Shown here in pieces: positions 25,281 to 33,705 of a DNA stretch of 64,000 nucleotides; the first letter of the stretch is position 1; the number at the start of each line of letters is the position of its first letter. The notes under the pieces were generated by a model. It saw only the letters and a program-made list of their open reading frames with translations. It was not told the origin of the DNA and did no database searches. The position numbers were made by a program, and so were the translations under genes. Source of the stretch: Acidimicrobiia bacterium (lineage in GTDB: Bacteria > Actinomycetota > Acidimicrobiia > Acidimicrobiales > Bin134); NCBI GenBank assembly GCA_022826705.1, contig JAJDUJ010000007.1:124001-188000 (forward strand), in the 5' to 3' direction.

Positions 25281-28277
25281 TTACGGCAGCACCCGGACGA
25301 TCTGGATGTGCTGATCGGGGTCGAACAGCAACGAGGCCAGATCTTGCACATCGGCCAGTTCCAGGGCCTCCAGCTCCTCGATCAGCCGTCCAGGAGTGGG
25401 CAGCTCGTCGTCGCCCACATAAGCCCGGCGGGACAGCACACCTATCCAATCGCTGTTGGCGACCAACTCGTAGTCGTCACCAGCCACCGAGCGGGCCTGT
25501 TCGAATTCCTCAGCCAAGATCTCGCCGGCATGCAATTCGGCCACGATTCGGCCCATCTCCGCCTCGATTCCCGCCATCTGCTCGGGATCACCGCTTGCGG
25601 ATACATCAGCGGTAACCCGCGGCTCGGGGGTGATCGCCTGGCCAATGGACGCAGAGGCTGCGTAGGTGTCGCCCAAATCCTCCCTCACGTCCTCTACGAG
25701 CCTCGTATCCATGATCACGTTCAGTACCCTGGTGGCAACCTGAGTCGCCGGGCTCACGCCCAAAGGCGCCTCGAAGGTGTAGGTAACCGAAGTCGCCTGA
25801 TTGTCCGGACCCAGCACCACCTCGCGGCGCACAATCCCCTCAGGCTCCGCGGCACGCCGGTTGGTGTAGCTGTCGGCTTGGCGGGCGGGAAGGGTTCCCA
25901 CATAAGTGCGGGCCATCTGCCCCACGGTGTCGCGGTCCACATCGCCGACGACGATCACCTCGAGGTCGTCCACTCCGCCGAAACGCTGGCGGTATATGCC
26001 CAGCAGTTCCTCGGCATTCAGGGAGTCGAGCCTCTTTTGAGGAGCGGCCAAGTTGAACCAGCCGAAGGCCTCCCCGTGTCGCGCCTCCAGGAATGCCAGT
26101 GCCTCCTGCCAACTGGGATCGGATTGCGATAGGGAGAGAATGATGCCCCCGATGTCGACAGCTTCGGCGAAGGCCTGCTCGTCTACCCGCGGCTGGGTCA
26201 TGTACAGGTGCATGAGCTGGAACATCGTCTCGACGCCCGCGGAATCAGAAGCGCCAGAAAAGCCCTCGGTTGTCTCAGCAATGTACGGCTCCACCCCGGC
26301 GTTGCGGTCATCCAGATAGCGGGAAATCTGCGACGGGCTCAGATCTCCCAAACCACTGTTGACCACCGCCCGGGTCGCCAGGTACTGGGCCAACGGCCGT
26401 TCCCCTTCTTCGAGGGCCGACCAGCCGCCCCACGAGGTCGCTCTCAAGTTGATCTCATTCTCGGCTATATCAGAGTAGGCGAAAGCAACTCTGGCGCCGT
26501 TGGGGAACACCCATTCATAGGCGTCGTCCAGCTCATCAGTGAGAGCTTCGATCGGCCCCTCACTCACCGGCTCTACCGGTTCGGGCACTGACAGGAGTTC
26601 TGTGGCCTCTGTGGGCTGAGCCGGCAGCTCTCCCGGCTCAGCGGCTTCCAGTGCTGCCTGCATCTCCTCGACGGTGGGAATCTCGGAGGTATCGGTGCCC
26701 ACCGCGATCAGGATCACGCCGCTTTCGTCCAAGATCTCCCGGTATCGCTCAGTGAGATCGCCGATCTGGATCTCTTCGAGCAGCGCATCGACACGAGCTG
26801 CGGTGTCTTCCAGCGCTCCGATGTCGCCGCCCCCCAAGAAGTGCGAGGTGTAGCGGCTGGCGTGCTGCCGATCCTGGATTGTGGGCGCCGCCTCGACCGC
26901 GGATTGCAGGTCGGCTCTGATCGTGTTGGCCGCCCTTTGCAGGTCGGCTTCGGCGAAACCGTGCTCCGCCAGGCTCAGGAGCAGCGACCAATAGTCGGTA
27001 AGGGCAGCCGAGAAGTCATCGGCCCTCAGGTTGGTGCCGTAGTACCGCAGTCCCCGGGTGTAGGAGAAGGCGCTCCAGTGCGTCGGATCGATCTGCGACA
27101 GGAACCCCTGCTCGTAGCCGTCTTGCAGGCGGTTGCCCACCATGATGCTGATGATCTCCTCGGTCCAGAGCTCCCGGTCGCCGTCGACAGTGCTGGGATC
27201 CCAAGAAGGCAGGCGAATATCCAAGGAGAGATAGGTGTAGGACTGCTCTGGGGAAGTGGCGATGTCGAAAGTCGGCGCCGGGTTCAGTGCCGACCAGTTG
27301 TCCGGGGCGTTGGGGGCGTCTCCGGCCTCGATGTCGCAGAAGTGCTCCTCAACCAGGTTCTCGAGCGTCTCAATGGGAAGGTCGCCCACCGCCACCACCG
27401 CCATATTCGACGGCACATACCACGTCTCATAGAAGTCCCGCAGGTCCTCTGCGGTGGTCGCCTCGATTACCTCCACCGTTCCGATGGGCGACCGGGCCTC
27501 ATACGGGGTGTCTCGCACGTACATCTCGTCGAACACCTGATGCACGACGCCGTCGCCGGTCTCCTCCCTCAGGCGGTATTCGTCGCGGATGATCCCCCTC
27601 TCCTCCTCCACATCATCGGGCGTGATGGTGGCGGCGTGGGCCCACTGGGAGAGCACATCGAATGCGGTGGCCACCGAGTCCTCTTCCTCGTCGATGACCA
27701 GGTCGAGCATGTAGACGGTCTCGTCGTATGAGGTGTAGGCATTGATGTCGGGGCCGAACTCCACCCCGATGGATTGGAGCGCATCGGTGATCTCGTTGCC
27801 GGGGTACTTCTCGGTGCCGTTGAAAAGCATGTGCTCCAAGAAGTGGGCATAGCCCGCCCCTTGAATGGGCTCGTTCAAAGACCCCGCATCCACCGCCAAC
27901 CGCAGCGACAGGGCGCCGCCCGGGCTGTCGTTGGAGCGCACGTAATAGGTGAGCCCGTTGTCCAGCGTGCCGATCTTCACATCGGGGTCCACCGGCAGGA
28001 GGCCTTCACCTCGAGCGCCGTCGGCAGCCACTTCGGCGCTCTGGCAAGTGGCTTCTCCATCCTCCGCGGGCCCAGGGTCGGCGACTTCGTCGGCTTCCCT
28101 CTCGGCCTCCGAGGCAACCGTCGGCGCTGCGGTGGCCTCAACAGTCGGAGCTGGCTCTTCCGCCGCCGTGGCTTCACCTGCGTCGATCGCGCCGGTGACC
28201 GGCACATGGGTTTCGCTGTCCGAACAGGCGGCCGCTATCAGGACCGCGCTCAGCAACAGGATCAGGAGCTTCTTCAT
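25281..28277 (-). CDS. M16 family zinc metallopeptidase, lipoprotein
   Basis: A 998-residue secreted peptidase. Residues 1-17 are a signal peptide ending in AAAC (lipidated Cys18), then an acidic Ala/Glu/Pro linker to about residue 90. The M16 N-terminal domain has the inverted zinc motif HFLEH (His145, catalytic Glu148, His149). A tandem second half lacks the motif and is the usual structural half, as in PqqL-like and processing-peptidase-like proteins. It should form a clamshell on the outer face of the membrane and degrade short peptides. Length is normal for two fused M16 halves. No neighbour indicates a specific substrate. Confidence 0.92.
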   Translation of the reverse strand: MKKLLILLLSAVLIAAACSDSETHVPVTGAIDAGEATAAEEPAPTVEATAAPTVASEAEREADEVADPGPAEDGEATCQSAEVAADGARGEGLLPVDPDVKIGTLDNGLTYYVRSNDSPGGALSLRLAVDAGSLNEPIQGAGYAHFLEHMLFNGTEKYPGNEITDALQSIGVEFGPDINAYTSYDETVYMLDLVIDEEEDSVATAFDVLSQWAHAATITPDDVEEERGIIRDEYRLREETGDGVVHQVFDEMYVRDTPYEARSPIGTVEVIEATTAEDLRDFYETWYVPSNMAVVAVGDLPIETLENLVEEHFCDIEAGDAPNAPDNWSALNPAPTFDIATSPEQSYTYLSLDIRLPSWDPSTVDGDRELWTEEIISIMVGNRLQDGYEQGFLSQIDPTHWSAFSYTRGLRYYGTNLRADDFSAALTDYWSLLLSLAEHGFAEADLQRAANTIRADLQSAVEAAPTIQDRQHASRYTSHFLGGGDIGALEDTAARVDALLEEIQIGDLTERYREILDESGVILIAVGTDTSEIPTVEEMQAALEAAEPGELPAQPTEATELLSVPEPVEPVSEGPIEALTDELDDAYEWVFPNGARVAFAYSDIAENEINLRATSWGGWSALEEGERPLAQYLATRAVVNSGLGDLSPSQISRYLDDRNAGVEPYIAETTEGFSGASDSAGVETMFQLMHLYMTQPRVDEQAFAEAVDIGGIILSLSQSDPSWQEALAFLEARHGEAFGWFNLAAPQKRLDSLNAEELLGIYRQRFGGVDDLEVIVVGDVDRDTVGQMARTYVGTLPARQADSYTNRRAAEPEGIVRREVVLGPDNQATSVTYTFEAPLGVSPATQVATRVLNVIMDTRLVEDVREDLGDTYAASASIGQAITPEPRVTADVSASGDPEQMAGIEAEMGRIVAELHAGEILAEEFEQARSVAGDDYELVANSDWIGVLSRRAYVGDDELPTPGRLIEELEALELADVQDLASLLFDPDQHIQIVRVLP

Positions 28278-28376
28278 ACCCGCCTCGTGGGTTCAGTGTT
28301 CAACTCGGCTCAACAGAGCCCGTGGCCGCAAACAGTACCGACCCCCAGTGACACATCTCACACCACCGGCTGAGAA

Positions 28377-29921
28377 TCAGTGCTGGCTGTAGCAGATCTC
28401 CACGATGGCCGGCTCGGTGACTTCGTCACCCTCCAGCTCACCGACGATTCGACCTTCGTGGAGCACCAGCACCCGTTGGCACACGCCGACCAGCTCGGAG
28501 AACTCCGAGGAGATGAACACCACCGCCTTCCCTTCGGCGGCCAACTCCTCCATGATGTCGTAGATCTCCTCTTTGCCGTCTACATCCACCCCGATGGTGG
28601 GCTCATCGAAAACCAATACGTCCGCGCCCTGCTCCAGCCATTTGGCGATGACCACCTTCTGCTGATTCCCGCCCGACAACAATCGCACCAGTTGCCGGTC
28701 GTTGGGGGTGGCGATGCTCAACCGATCGATCCGGCGGTCAGCCGCCTGCTTCTCCGACCGTACAGACGGGGCTGGCACACGGGGATGCACCCGGTGGCGG
28801 TCCAACGAGGCCAGCGTGATGTTGTTGCGCACGCTGAAATCCATGATGTTGCCCTGGGTCTTGCGGTCTTCAGGCAAAAGGGCCAAACCTGCCGCCATTG
28901 ACTCTGCCGGATGGTTGTCCCTGATCTCTTGCCCATGCACCCGAACCGCGCCCTCTCGACGGTGGTCGGCACCGAACACTGCCCGAACCAACTCGGTACG
29001 GCCACTGCCCATCAGCCCGCCTATACCCAGAATCTCTCCCTTGCGCACGTCGAAAGAGCAGCCATGCACGCCGGTATCGGCACTCACTCCGTTAACATCT
29101 AACACCACCTCCGTGTCTGGACGACTGCCTACTCCCCGACTGGCCCTTCGTTCAGTGGCGGTTTGGGCGTGTTCATGGCCGGTGATGTGGGAAATCAGCA
29201 AGGAGCGATTCAGCGATGCGGTGGGTTCGTCGGCCACCAATTGCCCATTGCGCATCACGATCACCCGCTCGGTGAGCTCAAATATCTCCTCAAGACGGTG
29301 CGACACATACACCACGGTGATCCCGTCGTCTCGCAAACGACGAACGACGGCAAAAAGGTGCTCGATCTCCTCATCAGTTAGCGATGCGCTGGGCTCGTCT
29401 AGCACCAGAAGCTGCGCCTGCTGAGCCAATCCTCGGGCAATCATCACTAGCCGCTGCTTGGCCACGCTCAATTCCCCCACCGGCTCGCGAGGATCGATGT
29501 CTGCCTCCAGCCGGGCTATGGGCTCGGCGGCCCGTCGGTACAGCTCGGCCCAGTCCACGAACAGGCCCATCTTGCGGGGATAGCCCAGACCCATCATCAC
29601 GTTTTCGGCTACCGACAAGTCGCCGACATCCTGCAAGTCTTGGTGCACGAAGGCCAGCCCAGCGTCGGTGGCATCGTGGGGACGGTGGAGCTCCAGGGGC
29701 TCGCCGTTCAGCTGCAAGTGGCCTTCATCGGCGTGCTCCGCGCCCGCAATGATCTTGATGAGCGTGCTCTTGCCCGCCCCGTTTTTGCCCACCAGTCCGA
29801 CGATCTGGCCAGACTCCAGCGATACGGTCACATTGTCGACCGCGAGCACTCCCGGATAGCGCTTGGTTACCTCGGAGATCTTGAGAAGCGATGTCGGTAC
29901 AGCTAAAGCGGAGGTTGTCAT
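28377..29921 (-). CDS. Sugar ABC transporter ATP-binding protein (CUT2, RbsA/MglA-like)
   Basis: A 514-residue protein with two fused ABC domains. Domain 1 has Walker A GKNGAGKST, a degenerate signature (LSVAKQRLVMIARGL) and Walker B LLVLDEPSASL. Domain 2 has a degenerate Walker A (GLMGSGRTEL), a full signature LSGGNQQKVVIAKWL and VLVFDEPTIGVD. This asymmetry is normal for CUT2 importers of ribose, xylose, inositol or autoinducer-type ligands. The ATG at 29921 overlaps the permease stop (ATGA), which is why it is preferred to an ORF start at 29972. Confidence 0.93.
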   Translation of the reverse strand: MTTSALAVPTSLLKISEVTKRYPGVLAVDNVTVSLESGQIVGLVGKNGAGKSTLIKIIAGAEHADEGHLQLNGEPLELHRPHDATDAGLAFVHQDLQDVGDLSVAENVMMGLGYPRKMGLFVDWAELYRRAAEPIARLEADIDPREPVGELSVAKQRLVMIARGLAQQAQLLVLDEPSASLTDEEIEHLFAVVRRLRDDGITVVYVSHRLEEIFELTERVIVMRNGQLVADEPTASLNRSLLISHITGHEHAQTATERRASRGVGSRPDTEVVLDVNGVSADTGVHGCSFDVRKGEILGIGGLMGSGRTELVRAVFGADHRREGAVRVHGQEIRDNHPAESMAAGLALLPEDRKTQGNIMDFSVRNNITLASLDRHRVHPRVPAPSVRSEKQAADRRIDRLSIATPNDRQLVRLLSGGNQQKVVIAKWLEQGADVLVFDEPTIGVDVDGKEEIYDIMEELAAEGKAVVFISSEFSELVGVCQRVLVLHEGRIVGELEGDEVTEPAIVEICYSQH

Positions 29922-30916
29922 CGCTGGGAAGCACCAAGACGTGTAAACGCCATAGCCAACAACAAAATGCAACCCTTGGCAATATCCCTAACTCCGGTGC
30001 TATATCCCTCCAAAATTAGGCCCCGGTCAACCGCTTGCAAGAAGATCACGCCGAGCACCGTCCCCGGCACGTTGAATAGCGCACGCCTTGAGGCTGCGGC
30101 TCCCAAAAAAGCTGCGGCATAGGCTCCAAGTAGCGTTGAGAACCCGCTGTCAGCCACTGCCGAAGCAGTCCTCGCTGTTGAAGTAACCGCGGCAACCAGG
30201 GCCATTGCGCCGACAATGACAAAGCCAGATGCTCGTAATAGTTTGACATTTATGCCAGATAATCTTGCCGCTTCAGGATTGCCGCCAATGGCATACATAT
30301 AACGACCCACTTCTGTCTTAGACATCAGCAGCCATAGCAGTATCGCCATTCCTATAGAAATCCACACCGGCGTATGCAAGGAAAGCCAGGGGTCCGGTTG
30401 ACCAACACCAAAGTCGCGATAGATATCGGGTAGACCTCCTGAGCCAGTGATATTTCGGCCATCAGCACTCTCATACCTAGTGCCGAACAAGATCAGTCCA
30501 GTAGCAAGAGTAGTGATAAAGGAAGGCATTCCTATATATGAGACCAACGTGCCGTTGACAACACCAGCAACAAGACAGAATGCTAAACCAATCAGGATTG
30601 CCCAAACCCAATACCAGTCATGATTGACAATAAGGAGCACGACAATCGCCCCTGCCGCCGACTGTATACCAGTAACAGATAAGTCGAAATCGCCCATTGC
30701 AAGAACCGCAGTGAGTCCTAAGGCTAGAAGCAGCAGTGGAGATGCTATGTTGAGAGTGTTACGAATTCCAGGATCTATATACCGGTCATTGAGAATTGCG
30801 AACGTAACAACACTGGCTAAGAGAGTCAGTATGACCCCATATTGAGAAATAAATGATAGAACACTAAAGGCAGGACGCGACTTCAACGATTCAGAGGGAG
30901 TGGTCGTGTCAGTCAT
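29918..30916 (-). CDS. Sugar ABC transporter permease (CUT2, RbsC-like), AT-rich
   Basis: A 332-residue permease of the BPD_transp_2 family with about eight to ten hydrophobic segments and the family loop GNPEAARLSGI. It is the sole permease of the importer and probably works as a homodimer. Base composition is unlike its neighbours: hand counts give 26 of 60 G+C at 30241-30300 and 25 of 60 at 30481-30540, against 39 of 60 in the binding protein (31561-31620) and 40 of 60 in the ATPase (28441-28500). TTA, ATA and TAT codons are frequent. The reading frame is intact, so the gene appears functional but of different origin or under different selection. Confidence 0.92.
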   Translation of the reverse strand: MTDTTTPSESLKSRPAFSVLSFISQYGVILTLLASVVTFAILNDRYIDPGIRNTLNIASPLLLLALGLTAVLAMGDFDLSVTGIQSAAGAIVVLLIVNHDWYWVWAILIGLAFCLVAGVVNGTLVSYIGMPSFITTLATGLILFGTRYESADGRNITGSGGLPDIYRDFGVGQPDPWLSLHTPVWISIGMAILLWLLMSKTEVGRYMYAIGGNPEAARLSGINVKLLRASGFVIVGAMALVAAVTSTARTASAVADSGFSTLLGAYAAAFLGAAASRRALFNVPGTVLGVIFLQAVDRGLILEGYSTGVRDIAKGCILLLAMAFTRLGASQR

Positions 30917-30955
30917 TCCTAGAGCCTCCTCAAGTCGGGATTAGTTCCCAAGCGC

Positions 30956-30995
30956 GATTGAGCCGGCGACAAGACTGCTTGTCGCCGGCTCAATC
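30956..30995. terminator. Perfect 18-bp intercistronic hairpin between binding-protein and permease genes
   Basis: GATTGAGCCGGCGACAAG (30956-30973) and its exact complement (30978-30995) form an 18-bp stem with a 4-base loop. It lies between the binding-protein stop (31035) and the permease start (30916) on the minus strand. Such stem-loops protect the upstream binding-protein mRNA and reduce readthrough, giving more binding protein than membrane subunits. No T-run follows on either strand, so partial termination or mRNA stabilisation is likelier than full termination. Confidence 0.7.
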
Positions 30996-31034
30996 ATAGA
31001 CATCAGGTATGCGCCACAGCGCAAGAACAGGGAA

Positions 31035-32213
31035 TTATCCGCAGTTTGCGACCCCGCTGAATTGTCCGCACCACTTGTTGCGGAAGTACTCCTCGTAGTC
31101 ACCTGGGGGATCCGGTGCTGGAACCTCAGTGCTGTCGGCTGGCATGGCATTGACGGTGTCAATGGTGACCACCTGCCGTACGGAGAAGATTCGGCCGTCA
31201 TAGCTCGGGGCACGCTCTTGGCTCGGCTCGGTGCCAAATACCAGCATCTGGGCAACGGCATCCACCTGCGCCCAACTCTGCCACTCCAGCTTCTCGTCCA
31301 CCGCAGCGTCTACTCGGCCGTCGCGGATGTCATTGACCGTGGTCGGATTGGCGTAGAAGGTGACCAATAGCGGTCGATCTGGATCGTCGCCATCGGGATA
31401 GAGGGCTCCAATTGCCGAGGCAGCGCCGATGGAAGCAACCGAGAAGTTGATCCAAACAGCGTCAACATCGTCATACTGCTGCAACTTGGTGGTCACATCA
31501 GCCTCGGTACCAGCCACCAGGTTGGCGAAGTCGCCTTCCCACTGGTCGACAACCGTGATGCCGGTCCCCTCGATAACCGAGTTGAGCCCGGTAATGCGCT
31601 TGTCGCTCCATGCGGTGGGCACCGTCTGCACAATGATGTTGCCCCCTTCAGGAAGCTGCTCAACCAGATAGTTGGCAAGCTGCACACCGAGGTCGGTGTC
31701 ATCGGAGGCGAAGCTGGCGATATAGAAGTCGCGGGGATCAACCTCGCCGCCGGCTGACAGCACCGGCACGCCCTCGGCCTCGGCCCGCTCGAGCACGTCG
31801 GTGATGAACGCCTCGGGGATGCCGTCGGTAAGCATTACGTCGATGTCGGCGTCAAGCAGCTGGTTACCGCACACCGGCATCTGTGCCGGGTCGCCGGCGG
31901 CATCGCAGGTCTCATAGCCCCAGCCGAGGAAGTCCACCGCTTCCTTCGCAGCGTCCTCAATGCGCTTTCCGGCCTCATCGGCATAGATCCACTGGAGGTA
32001 CCCAATCGTGATGTCGGGCAGCTCCGGAGCCATTTCTTCAGTGGGCTCAGGGGCCGGAGCCTCAGTGGGTGCCGCGGTCGGTGCCGGGGCCGGAGCCTCA
32101 GTAGCCGGGGCAGGCGCTGGCTCATCAGCGACGTCGTCGTCGTTGCCGCACGCCGCGGCAACCAATGTCAACGCCAGCAGTGCAGCCAGCAGCTTCCACA
32201 AAGAGCGTTTCAT
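31035..32213 (-). CDS. Sugar ABC transporter substrate-binding lipoprotein (Peripla_BP_4 type)
   Basis: A 392-residue lipoprotein. The signal peptide ends in VAAAC (Cys22) and is followed by an Ala/Pro/Glu-rich linker to about residue 62. The mature domain begins with ITIGYLQWIYADEAG and continues like type I periplasmic binding proteins of the CUT2 group (ADIDVMLTDGIPEAFITDVL, GVPVLSAGGEVDP). ATG 32213 lies six bases after GAGAGGGGAC and starts the signal peptide, so it is preferred over an ORF start at 32294. The ligand is unknown. A perfect hairpin separates it from the permease gene. Confidence 0.9.
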   Translation of the reverse strand: MKRSLWKLLAALLALTLVAAACGNDDDVADEPAPAPATEAPAPAPTAAPTEAPAPEPTEEMAPELPDITIGYLQWIYADEAGKRIEDAAKEAVDFLGWGYETCDAAGDPAQMPVCGNQLLDADIDVMLTDGIPEAFITDVLERAEAEGVPVLSAGGEVDPRDFYIASFASDDTDLGVQLANYLVEQLPEGGNIIVQTVPTAWSDKRITGLNSVIEGTGITVVDQWEGDFANLVAGTEADVTTKLQQYDDVDAVWINFSVASIGAASAIGALYPDGDDPDRPLLVTFYANPTTVNDIRDGRVDAAVDEKLEWQSWAQVDAVAQMLVFGTEPSQERAPSYDGRIFSVRQVVTIDTVNAMPADSTEVPAPDPPGDYEEYFRNKWCGQFSGVANCG

Positions 32214-32237
32214 AGTTGTCCCCTCTCCGGACGATTG

Positions 32238-32254
32238 AGCGTCAGTACAACGCT
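32238..32254. promoter_or_regulatory. Possible operator in the leader of the binding-protein gene
   Basis: AGCGT (32238-32242) and ACGCT (32250-32254) form an inverted repeat spaced by seven bases, between the predicted -10 and the start of the binding-protein gene. It could bind a LacI or ROK-type regulator, though none is encoded nearby. The arms are short enough to be chance. Confidence 0.2.
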
Positions 32255-32264
32255 TGAGGCTCCA

Positions 32265-32294
32265 ATAGTAGGAAAATCGTCTATCTGGCACCAA
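32265..32294 (-). promoter_or_regulatory. Candidate promoter of the sugar ABC operon
   Basis: On the minus strand TTGGTG (32294-32289) and TACTAT (32270-32265) are separated by 18 bases, about 52 bases before ATG 32213. The following leader contains the GAGAGGGGAC ribosome-binding site. Confidence 0.45.
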
Positions 32295-32394
32295 TCCCCC
32301 GCACCCGGTGCTATCAGTGCATCACCGCGAGCGCTTCTGGCCGCGGGCTATACGCTGCCTTACCCGGGAGCGCAGACACCCCCCAAGCACGTTT

Positions 32395-32480
32395 CTATTC
32401 ATTTCTAGTGATGTATAAATATATTCGCTATACTATCCTAGAAGTGGGTATAAAGTCCTCGGCAATTTTCAAATGGGAGG
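32395..32480 (+). promoter_or_regulatory. AT-rich promoter region of the AAA ATPase gene
   Basis: This stretch is markedly AT-rich for the window. It contains TATACT (32429-32434) as the best -10 hexamer, a flanking inverted TTCTAG/CTAGAA pair, and GGGAGG eight bases before GTG 32489. No convincing -35 is visible. Confidence 0.35.
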
Positions 32481-32488
32481 AAAAAACG

Positions 32489-33664
32489 GTGGAAGCCCAT
32501 CGAAATCCTTACAGCCCGGGGGCCGGAAGCCCCCCACCAGCGCTTGCAGGCCGCGATACCGAGATCTCCGAGTTCGACGTGACGGTCCAACGTCTAGATC
32601 GCGGGCGGGCCGGCCGAAGCCAGATGCTTGTCGGCCTTCGCGGTGTGGGCAAAACGGTTCTTCTGCGCGAGTTCAATGCCATCGCCGCCCAGCGGGGTTG
32701 GGTCTGCCAGCACTACGAATGCGATGAGGGCACAGACCTTGCTCAAGCCGCGGCAAGGCTGGCGCGAACGGCCATCTTGGATCTCTCTCCCGGGAAGCGC
32801 CTTGCGGAATGGGGGGCAAGTGCATTGGGGGTGCTCAAGTCATTTCAACTTGCATGGGAAGTTCCAGGCGGTGGGGCGGTTACCCTGGGTTTCGAGCCTG
32901 ATCCGGTTCCAGGGCGCGCCGACTCCGGCGACATGGGTCGCGACTTGGCTGATTTGTTCCGAGTCGTTGGACAGTTGGCCCAGGATCAAGGAACCGGAGT
33001 GCTGTTCGCCATAGACGAGATCCAGTATCTGCCCGCGGCGCGCCTTACACCGCTGCTGATGGCCCTGCACGAAGTCAGCCAGCTTCAGCTTCCCCTGATT
33101 GTGGCCGGCGCCGGACTTCCATCTCTGCTCGGCTTGCTCGGCGAAGCGAGGTCTTATGCAGAGCGTCTGTTCGTATTCTCGCCCATAGAGAGCCTCAACC
33201 GAGAAGCGGCTTTCGAGGCATTGGCCTCACCCGCCGAAGAAGAAAACGTTGAATGGGAGACATCCGCCTTGGAGGAGGTGCTTGATGCAACCTCGGGCTA
33301 CCCATACTTCTTGCAGGAGTTCGGAATGCAGGCATGGCGGATGGCACCCGGCCCGGACAGGATCACCCGCCAAGATGTCCTCACGGCAGTGCCACTTGCC
33401 AAAGAGCAGCTAGATCAGGGGTTCTTCGCTGTCAGGTTTGACAGGACGACGCGGGCAGAGCGCGAGTATCTGGCTGCCATGGCCTCATTGGGAGCGCAGG
33501 ACTGTCGCTCTAGCGAAGTAGCCAGGGCGCTGGGAAAGACCACTCGGCAGGTCTCGACAATTCGCGATTCTCTGATCAAGCGAGGTCTGTGTTTCTCCCC
33601 CGCGCACGACGTGATCGCCTTCACAGTGCCGATGTTCAATGAATTCCTCAAGCGGAGGCTGTGA
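32489..33664 (+). CDS. AAA family ATPase with C-terminal winged-helix-like region
   Basis: A 391-residue ORC/Cdc6-like or archaeal-ATPase-like P-loop protein. Walker A is GLRGVGKT, Walker B is VLFAIDEIQYLP, and sensor-type segments follow (LPLIVAGAGLPSL, LFVFSPIESL). The last ~90 residues (SEVARALGKTTRQVSTIRDSLIKRGL) read as a winged helix. GTG 32489 follows GGGAGG by eight bases and gives the N-terminus VEAHRNPYSPGAG, close to the NPY-PGAG start common in this family. An in-frame ATG at 32408 lacks a ribosome site. It has no operon partners. Its role (DNA-binding switch, stress or element-borne ATPase) is unknown. Confidence 0.85.
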   Translation: MEAHRNPYSPGAGSPPPALAGRDTEISEFDVTVQRLDRGRAGRSQMLVGLRGVGKTVLLREFNAIAAQRGWVCQHYECDEGTDLAQAAARLARTAILDLSPGKRLAEWGASALGVLKSFQLAWEVPGGGAVTLGFEPDPVPGRADSGDMGRDLADLFRVVGQLAQDQGTGVLFAIDEIQYLPAARLTPLLMALHEVSQLQLPLIVAGAGLPSLLGLLGEARSYAERLFVFSPIESLNREAAFEALASPAEEENVEWETSALEEVLDATSGYPYFLQEFGMQAWRMAPGPDRITRQDVLTAVPLAKEQLDQGFFAVRFDRTTRAEREYLAAMASLGAQDCRSSEVARALGKTTRQVSTIRDSLIKRGLCFSPAHDVIAFTVPMFNEFLKRRL

Positions 33665-33705
33665 CCGACAGGCCAGAGTGCCGATGAGGGGCCATCTCAC
33701 ACGGC

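Noticed and set aside
28278..28376. Terminator between the sugar ATPase and M16 peptidase genes
   Set aside because: Only a 4-bp ACCC/GGGT pairing is visible in the 99-base gap, which is not convincing.
33665..33705. Imperfect hairpin between the convergent AAA ATPase and P450 genes
   Set aside because: The stem needs an internal mismatch and a bulge and has no T-run; too weak to list as a terminator.
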